A stretch of 64,000 nucleotides of DNA from Leuctra nigra (lineage: Eukaryota; Arthropoda; Insecta; Plecoptera; Leuctridae). This document shows positions 56,671-64,000 of the stretch, piece after piece. The DNA is taken from positions 22,289,705-22,353,704 of the forward strand of contig OW203769.1 in NCBI GenBank assembly GCA_934045905.1. Direction: 5' to 3'. The position numbers and the translations under genes were made by a program. Positions within the stretch are counted from its first letter, which is position 1, and each line of letters begins with the position of its first letter. The notes under the pieces are model-generated. The model ran no database searches and was not told the DNA's origin. It was given only the letters and a program-made list of their open reading frames with translations.

Positions 56671-58291
56671 GATCGAGATTCATGTGTAATCAACCAAAGA
56701 TATTGTAATATATATACAACGTCTTAAATAGCACTCTCCACTTCTTTCAAGAGCACTTATGGTACTTTTCAAATGCAAGACAACTGATACTTTATCAAAC
56801 TTTAAGTTAGGGTAATGAACATTGAACAGTAGGCTTGGTCTGGAAGTCTGAAATTCTTGGTTATGTTTACTTTCCTTCCTTCACTAGCTTCAATGCAATG
56901 TTCGTTCGTTCGTGAACTTGACTGTCACAGCCTTGTAAGTTTTTAGCGGGAACGAAGTCTCGTTTCAAACTACCACTCGTTGCTAAAATAGCTACCTATT
57001 TCATTTATACTATTTTGGAAGCAAGACCAAAAGTCTCAAGACAAATAATTATAATATAAATTAGTGGTGAGCGATCCAATTAAAATAATCGAAAGAAAAA
57101 ACGATCAATCGAATTCGAAAACAAAGGCTACTTCACCCCGTCAAACACAGGCATTGTGTTTGGCACATCGCACAAACAAAACAGTACCCTTGAGCTCAGA
57201 TTGTTTTGATTTATACTCCGCTGTTTGGATATTAACAGACAAAAATCGAATCAAAATTTTTCAATACATTTTTTTTTTGCCGATCAATTTGGTGTGGATT
57301 TGATTAAATTTAAGTAAAATTTCCACATAATAACGCCATCTTGAAAATCGGCCTGGGATAATCGATTCACCGATTAAATGAAACGGAGAAAATCGATGAA
57401 AAATCATTAAACTGAAAGCAAACAATCGATTATCCAGAAAATCGGATAATCACGCAATGTTGTAAGTTAATCGGTTACCTTAGATTTTCAAAAAATCACT
57501 GGATCTCGTTTAAAAACTCCTACCTGGGACCGCTCACATGATATTAGTGTGGTTACAAAATTTCAGATCAATCGGTTGAGCGGTTTAGCCTGGGCATCGT
57601 CTACAAACACACACACACACTCACAAATACACACACAAAAAAGCCCCGAGAATGTGCCTTAAGTCCCGTGGTGACGCTCGCTACACTCGTTCAATGATGC
57701 AGAGGAATTCAATGAAAGGTCAGAATAGTAAATTAAGACTCCATAGATGTGCTATTACAGTATACTGTATTTTTATGCAGATTCCATTAAATGTCAAAGG
57801 AATACCAAATCAGTAGATTAAAGTTTTACTTTTGAGTAAAACTCGCAATACAACTTCTGTACAGCGTAAGAAACGCGACACAACTTATTTACACAAACAT
57901 AAATATTCACACAATACCGTTGGGAAATGCATGATTACTACCACTAACTGTACGCCTTACCGTACACAACTTACATAATTGTCCAAATGATAAATCTCTT
58001 CTTGGGAGTCACCGAGAAGAGATTAGCTAAAAATTTAGTTTTCAGATAACACAGCTATTACACGAGGAGACACATTTAACTATCATCAAGATGCCAACGA
58101 GACACTCGGTGCACCAATGCAAGCCAGCCAATCATAGAGTCCTTTCAAACAGCAAGTTGACCTCAAACTTTAAAAATTCACAAAATAATACCTACAGAGG
58201 TATAGAACGTGACTAAAGAAGATAAATTTCGCAACGATTAGCGCCTAGACAAGTAGAACCGAAGGGTAGATGAGGGCAGCTTGGAGAAACG
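56671..58291. other. region between zinc-finger gene start and CARM1 end
   Basis: The first part is the zinc-finger gene promoter and leader on the minus strand; no clear core motif was found. 57060-57480 is AT-rich with many AATCGATT-type words and may be an old MITE without defined ends. 57500-57694 is a 5' fragment of the Helitron-like family. 57700-58290 holds nothing recognised and is probably CARM1 3' UTR and flank. Confidence 0.5.
57500..57694 (-). mobile_element. 5' fragment of the Helitron-like family
   Basis: On the minus strand it starts TTGAACGAGTGTAGCGAGCG next to A (57695), followed by GTCACCACGGGACTTAAGGC and the CGATTGATCTGAAATTTTG word. A CA/TG microsatellite replaces the usual T-run. 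The 3' part is missing. Confidence 0.7.
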
Positions 58292-60573
58292 TTAACGGTA
58301 CACCTCGAAGTTGGGTTGAGCTGTGCACGGTTCGAGAGCAATGTCGTTTGTCACTGAAAGAAGACACAAGGTTATGAGCGAGTCATTATAATTCTACAGT
58401 AAACCCTCGTTATTTCGAACTCGGATAATTCGAATTTGAGGTTAATTCGAACTATCTGGGTGGTCCCAGTGGCCAGAATAGGGTTTTCTATGTTATTTCA
58501 TTTTGATAATTCGAATTTTAGGTTATTTCGAAATTCGAATTGAATTAAAGTCCCAGCCCATGTATTTACTTGGATAAAATTGCTTTAATTCGAATTTTTC
58601 TTCAAAAGTGTGGGTTTGTATAAAATTCATAACGCGTGATATATTACGCGCAATAACTTGGAGCCAGCGCCATGCGCCGCAGGCAGAATAGGGGGTGCGC
58701 CGCAGCGGACTGCTCAGAGCATGGCTCGCGCACAAGCGCGGCGTGGCTCGGCTATCCTCGTGTTTTAGATCGGGTGCGTCCGCCTCGGCTATCCTCGTGT
58801 GTTCGATCGGGTGCGTCCGCCTCTAGACTTACTGACGACGTGGCGACTGGCGGCATTTCACCCCTCACGCCTCGAGCTAGACTAGCTAGCCTAAACAAAC
58901 AAGTGTGGCTGTGTCAAAGTTTCGTAAACAAGTTTTGACGATGGCTCCGAAGAAATACCACGAACTGAAATTAAGTGAGAAGGTGGCGCTTCTAAAAGAA
59001 GTAGATTCAATAATATGCACCTTGGCTTCCTTTTCCCCAATCCCCTCATCCTTTAAAAAAAAAAAAAAAAAAAATTATTTTAATTCGAATTGCAATTTTT
59101 TGGGTCCCTTTGAGTTCGAATTAACGAGGGTTTACTGTATACATATTATAGAATTAATATATTATTGTGTTCTCATAGGTAATTTTTTTCTTTTTTGGAT
59201 CTAGAGAATTACTATTCAGGATCCTAAGAGTAAATAATATCCTTTACAGGAATCCAATTTGGATACATGACAATAAGGAAGTACCTACACCGATTCAAGG
59301 CAGTGCTAATAACAAAATCATTTAGAGATCCGACAAATTGCTCAACCTGTTAGTTGTTTGTTACCCACCAGGCTGCGCCACCACCTCCATTTGGTTCCAA
59401 TATGCCTCGCTAGGCGACACCACGGCGTCGGCTGGCGTCTCCACTACGACGCCAGAGTATCGGAAGTACGGATTCTTCAGGTCCAGAGTGTTTGTGTGCA
59501 ATAGGTTGGTGTCGCCCACCTGTAGGTTGATCGTAACGTCGTAGCTCTGTCTGCAAACACAAATATAAATGGCTCAGTAGGCGCTCAGAGCACACGTATA
59601 CGGTCGAGGAGAGGCAAAAGGTCTGTTCGTTTACCCTGCCAAAAGCAACAGCAAACTGCCACAATCACACATCATCCAATCAGATCGTTCCTCTGTAGCT
59701 TGTGGCAGTTTGCTGTAGCTTTTGGCAGGGTAAACGAACAGACCTACTGATGAACCCGCTCTAGCATGGGCCGCCCTCTACCTGGTAATTCCAGGGGTTC
59801 ATCTTTTCCTGTTAGCGAACGTATCTAAATTGTTAAATCATCATCCTCCCGATGTCTCTAAAACAAGAAACCTCTGAGAATTATGCCTCTTCACCACAGT
59901 CAAACATGCTGTTATCAAAATTAATGTGCATCACAGCCTATTTGACAAATAATCTAACCGTCAATCAATAATCAAGGGCAGTGAATTTCAGGTCACTCCA
60001 CCACTAGAGTGCAGAATTAGCAAGTTGAATCAGCACTCATTTCTGATACTGTAATGTAACCTGAATGTGTAGATGAATAAGATAAGACAAGATACAAGGT
60101 AAGACATTGTAAAATATTGTCAAAATTAATAAATTATTGACAAGATCCTAATAAACAAATAACAAGAATTAATTATACAAGATCGTGCATAAATTTGCAC
60201 AAAATTTACACGATCAAAATCACATGTTTCTAAAAAAGAGTCAAACTCTGCTAAAAAATATAATCAAGATCTTGCCAAGTCTTCACCAAGATTTTTCAGC
60301 AGGGTGGGTTGAGCTAAACCAATTAAGTAATAGAGCCGATCTGTTCTCACCTCTGATTGGCCGCGAGGATGACGGAGCCGTGCAGCACCTGGCCCACCGT
60401 CACGAAGATGGGCGTCTCGATGAGACATCGCACCTGGTACCAGTGCGTGAGCGGCTCGGTGGGCGATGTAGACAGCCACACTGTCTTCTCCGAGCCGATG
60501 AACGCCACGTCGAACCAGAACGCCAGACCGTGCACCGAGCCGGACTGTAGCATCTCGTAGTACAGCGGAATCT
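58292..60573 (-). CDS. Carm1: CARM1/PRMT4 arginine methyltransferase, last three exons (partial)
   Basis: CARM1 is a nuclear type I protein arginine methyltransferase that dimethylates histone H3 and coactivators using S-adenosylmethionine. Only the C-terminal part is in the window: minus-strand exons 60573-60351, 59550-59369 and 58353-58292, GT-AG and in phase, ending at TAA 58294-58292. The first contains [20 protein letters not shown] and [19 protein letters not shown], a signature of the CARM1 beta-barrel; the second has [24 protein letters not shown] and SPSEAYWNQ, matching the conserved region after the core. The end NFEVYR is short compared with the long vertebrate activation tail. The SAM-binding exons must lie beyond 64000, upstream of the LINE. 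The last intron contains a Tigger remnant. Confidence 0.93.
58397..59137. mobile_element. internally deleted pogo/Tigger element in a CARM1 intron
   Basis: Ends CAGTAAACCCTCGTTATTTC and TTCGAATTAACGAGGGTTTACTG (shown here by its last part TTAACGAGGGTTTACTG) lie next to TA at both sides. At 58941-59012 on the plus strand it keeps the start of a transposase, [20 protein letters not shown], the beginning of the CENP-B/Pogo helix-turn-helix. The rest of the transposase is deleted and replaced by an A-rich run. Confidence 0.87.
59606..59822. repeat. short inverted-repeat element (family S), copy 2, interrupted
   Basis: It has the same ends and centre as 2640-2737 (TACGGTCGAGGAGAGGCAAA, GATGAACCCGCTCTAGCAT) but is split after GGCAAA by the hairpin MITE at 59619-59745. 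It is in the CARM1 intron between the exons at 59550 and 60351. Confidence 0.65.
59619..59745. mobile_element. 127-bp perfect hairpin MITE
   Basis: AGGTCTGTTCGTTTACCCTG and CAGGGTAAACGAACAGACCT are exact inverted ends; the arms extend to about 48 bp (TTGTGGCAGTTTGCTG) around a 30-bp loop. The first 14 bases are the same as in the GAGCA-rich MITE at 9603-10160, though the interiors differ. Confidence 0.83.
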
Positions 60574-60814
60574 CTGCACATGGGAAGTAGCTAGCTGACA
60601 TCTCACACCAATAACAAACTGATTCTCGAAATGAATAATCTAAGAAAGGCCATAAGTCCATGATAGGTCTAGTCCAGTTCCGAGTTAGAGAAGAATGAAG
60701 GTTAGGAGTTGTATCCTTTCTTGACCAATGCACTTTTGTTTATTTTTATTTTTTATCCCGGGTAGTTAGCTGATCGTCACTGCGGCAGAATATGTTGTCG
60801 TCAGTATACTATAT

Positions 60815-61020
60815 AGGTACACTGGACAATTCATAAAACGGTATTTGAAAGAAATGGATTGTCTGAAAAAATGTGATGGCGTCATCCGATGAAGTCTATG
60901 CTAACTTGTCATCTACCTCTAGTAGGTGAGCTCTGATTTCATTGATAATAACAAGGATTGATTGTCAAGGAACCTGACCAGCAGCTAATCCGTTTCGTTC
61001 ATTTATTTGTTGGGTGTACT
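60815..61020. mobile_element. GGTACACT MITE, copy 5 of 5
   Basis: It is close to copy 1: GGTACACTGGACAATTCATA, CTACCTCTAGTAGGTGAGCT and AACAAGGATTGATTGTCAAG. The right end is shorter (TTGTTGGGTGTACT). It is in a CARM1 intron. Confidence 0.82.
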
Positions 61021-61218
61021 TTAATTTCATGAGAAACTTTTTTTGTCTTTTTGTGGACGGATGTCATTTCTCAATTGTGTTATTAAAATTTCAATTATCA
61101 AATAGATACAGAAATATCCAAATATGTTATGTATGCTGGCTGACAATGAAACTCTTAATAGAGATAGTGGAAAAAATTCTGCCTTTAAGGTAGGTCAAAT
61201 GAAAATATCCAACCCTAC

Positions 61219-61220
<2 letters not shown>

Positions 61221-61261
<41 letters not shown>

Positions 61262-64000
61262 GCGCTTAACAACTTGGTTATTAGCGCCATTTTTTCAATT
61301 TATTTTTTCAAAAATTTAAATTCAAATATTTTAATTTATATTTTACATGTTAACTTTTAATATCATAATTTTAATGTTTTCTTCTAAATTTCGTCATATA
61401 GATTAGTTTCCTTTAAAAATCTGATTACCTTATCGATGTTATTGGAGTTGTCATCAAGAATCTCTTCGATATCCACTGACATATTCAGACTTCTACGCTT
61501 TTGACTATATTTATCACATTCGCATAATATATGCTGAATGGACAATGGCGCATCACATGCATCACATCTAGGTGGATTTTCACGGCACATCAAAAATCCG
61601 TGTGTAAGTCGACTATGACCAATTCGTAGCCTGGCAATGACAACCTCTTCCCTGCGCGACCTGCGAGAAGAAGATGACCAGACCCGAATGGTAGGTTTAA
61701 TTGTTCTTAATTTATTGTCTGTTGTTTGTGTCCAAGATGTTTGCCATTTTTGCATTAGTTTTTCTTTAAACATGTTTTTAGCGTCTGAAGTAGTGATTTG
61801 ATTTATGTCCGTGAATCTTTTACTCGATGCATTCTTTGCAGCTTCATCTGCTCTCTCGTTGCCGACTATGCCACAGTGACCTGGCGTCCAGCAAAAGGTT
61901 ACCGCGGTTCCTCTAGAATGAAGTTTGAAAAGAATATCTTGTATATGTTGGGTGAGGTTATCAGCAGGGAAAAATCTTCTTAGGGCTTGTAACGAGCTAA
62001 GGGAATCTGAACAAATTAAAAAATTTTGTCTACCGTCACTTTCAATAAAATTTAGAGATTTAAGAATAGCGTAAAGCTCGGCGGTAAACACACTCGCAAG
62101 CGAGGAAAGTTTAAAACAAACGCCAGTTTTGCCCAAAATAAATGCGCAACCAACAGAATCATTCATTTTCGATCCATCTGTAAAAATAAGTTCATATTCT
62201 TTATAAAAAGTTCGCATATGATTAAAATGCTGTTGATATACATATTGTGATGTTGATGACTTGGGAAACTGAGCCAACTGTGTATTGCAAGTAGGCACAG
62301 TTACTGTCCAAGGAGCCTTCTCCGAAAATCCCATAGGTAGGATATCCGGTAAATCAATGTTTAAATCAATAAGAAGTTCTTGCGCTCTGATGCCTAGAGG
62401 CCTTGTAGCTTTGATCCTTTTAGTATATATATTGCTATAGGGCGGCTGAAAAACAACACTATGGGCCGGGTTGTTGGGCGTACTCTTTAATTTAGATGTA
62501 TAGTTGGCCATCAAATATGTTCGTCTTATTTCTAAAGGTTGTTCTCCGGCATCACTGTACAGGCTAACAACAGGGCTCGACCTAAAGGCACCTGTTGCTA
62601 ACCTGAGAGCTGCATTTTGTACGGTGTTAAGAGTTTTGAGGTAGCATTCTCTAGCAGATGAATAAATAATACTGCCATAATCAAGGCGAGATCGAATAAA
62701 GGCTCTGTACAGTCTGAGCATAACGACTCTATCTGCTCCCCACATAGTATTGGATAAAACTTTGAAGATATTTAGCTTTTTCATACAATTAATTTTTAAA
62801 TTTTGAATTTGGAGTTTCCAATTTAATTTCTTGTCGAAAGTCAGCCCTAAGAATTTAATCGACTCTGCTGCATTAATTTCTGTTCCAGCTAACATGATGG
62901 ATGGAGATAGCTGGATTCCGCGTAATCGGTTAAAATCAACACATGTAGTTTTCGTTGAAGAAAACTTAAAACCATTTCTTTCTGCCCAGCTAGCGAGACG
63001 ATTAACAGTCAGTTGGATTTGACGTTCAGCGATACTAAGTCTATGAGAGTTAAAGTAAATAGCCAAATCATCAACGAAGAGAGAGTATTTTACTGTTTGG
63101 GGAATACAGGATGAAATTCCGTTGATTGCGATCAAAAACAATGTGCAGCTCAATACCGATCCTTGGGGTACTCCATTCTCCAAATTTAAAGTGTCAGACA
63201 CTGTGGAAGCTACACGGACTCGAAATTTTCTGTTTGATAAAAAGTTTGAAATGAATTTAGGCATGTGTCCCTGGAATCCCCAGTCACGCAATGTTTTCAA
63301 AATTCCATATTTCCATGTCGTATCATAAGCTTTTTCAAGGTCAAAAAAGACAGAGAGAAGGTGTTGGTTTGTTATAAAGGAGTTTTGTATATGTGATTCT
63401 AATTCTACAAGATTATCAATAGTAGATCGGTTGCGTCGGAAACCAGATTGTCCATCAGCTAAAAGATTTTCTTTTTCCAAGGTCCAAATTAATCTTTTAT
63501 TTACCATTTTTTCCATAACTTTACACAAACAACTTGTAAGTGAAATTGGTCTATAATTAATTGCATATTTCTTATCTTTTCCAGGTTTCGGGATTGCAAT
63601 TAAGATGGACTCAAGCCATGAGCTAGGAAACTTGTCTTCAATCCACATACGATTAAAAGCATTTAAAATATATATTTGTGATATTATTGGTAAACTCTTT
63701 AACATTCTGTTGTGAATGGAATCCGGTCCTGGAGCACCGTCTCGAGATTCCTGAATGGCTGATTGCATTTCCCATAGAGTAAAAGGAATGTTATAATCTT
63801 TATTTTCATTTGTGCCAAAATTTAATGTTTTAGCTTCTTCTCTAAGCTTTATTTGTAGAAATGATTCCGAGTAATGACTAGAACTTGAAACATAAGAGAA
63901 ATGTTCAGCCAACGCATTAGCAATATCAGTTGTTGAGGTTTGAAGTACACCATTGCTCATGATACCCGAAATTGAAGCAGTACCAGAATATTTTCCCGTT
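61221..64000 (-). mobile_element. I-type LINE with open ORF2 (RT and RNase H), 5' end beyond the window
   Basis: On the minus strand the ORF runs from beyond the window edge to TAG at 61386-61384, with at least 858 codons from a Met at 63960 and no stop or frameshift; the frame stays open to 64000. Numbering from that Met: RT palm DLEKAYD (207-213), GVPQGSVLS and FVDD (295-298); RNase H with D595 (FTDGSK), E628 (AELYA), D652 (SDS) and D705 (ERADEA); then a Cys/His knuckle-like RCDACDAPLSIQHILCECD. RNase H points to the I/Nimb group. The 3' UTR is about 100 bp and ends in a stem-loop (61261-61288) directly before a 40-base poly(A) (T40 at 61221-61260). The endonuclease and ORF1 are presumably to the right. 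It lies in a CARM1 intron, same strand. Confidence 0.93.

Overview
This is a window of an animal genome, most likely an insect or other arthropod. Genes are split by long AT-rich introns with GT-AG junctions, exons are much more GC-rich than introns, and the space between genes is filled with small DNA transposons (MITEs), Helitron-like copies and non-LTR retrotransposon pieces. No bacterial, plasmid or phage feature is present. I cannot name the species from sequence alone.

Five genes can be read with confidence by joining exons in phase. On the plus strand: adenosine deaminase (nine exons, 11005-19610), a Myt1/PKMYT1-type inhibitory kinase of the cell cycle (four exons, 24166-29408) and Clp1, the RNA 5'-kinase of pre-mRNA 3' processing and tRNA splicing (seven exons, 30960-36477). 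On the minus strand: a 1570-residue C2H2 zinc-finger protein with three separate in-frame coding minisatellites (56670 down to 50053) and the last three exons of the arginine methyltransferase CARM1/PRMT4 (60573 down to 58292; the rest lies beyond the right edge). A sixth, unidentified Glu-rich coding region lies at 1271-2476 and carries an in-frame TGA. These genes do not form an operon-like unit.

Region by region: 1-2500, a pogo/Tigger end, a fold-back repeat and the Glu-rich gene; 2.6-10.6 kb, intergenic with two hAT MITEs nested in a third hAT-like element and several palindromes; 11-20 kb, ADA with many intronic elements; 20-24 kb, a Helitron-like copy and a nest of three elements; 24-36.5 kb, Myt1 and Clp1; 37-50 kb, gene-free repeats dominated by a 10.3-kb interrupted palindrome; 50-56.7 kb, the zinc-finger gene; 57-64 kb, CARM1 with a Tigger remnant and a long open I-type LINE in its introns.

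The most informative structure is the palindrome at 38228-48557. Each arm serves as an internal empty-site control for insertions in the other arm. It shows that a repeated ~1-kb family starting TTGAGCG and ending CTAG inserts mainly between A and T without target duplication, as Helitrons do, and that a small hairpin element makes an 11-bp target duplication. Other points for a second look are a fourfold 118-bp duplication of a Myt1 exon end with its splice donor, the loss of the LAGDE motif in ADA, a tail-to-tail palindrome of a 5S-rRNA-like SINE, and a zinc-finger protein whose minisatellites multiply SUMO-type motifs.
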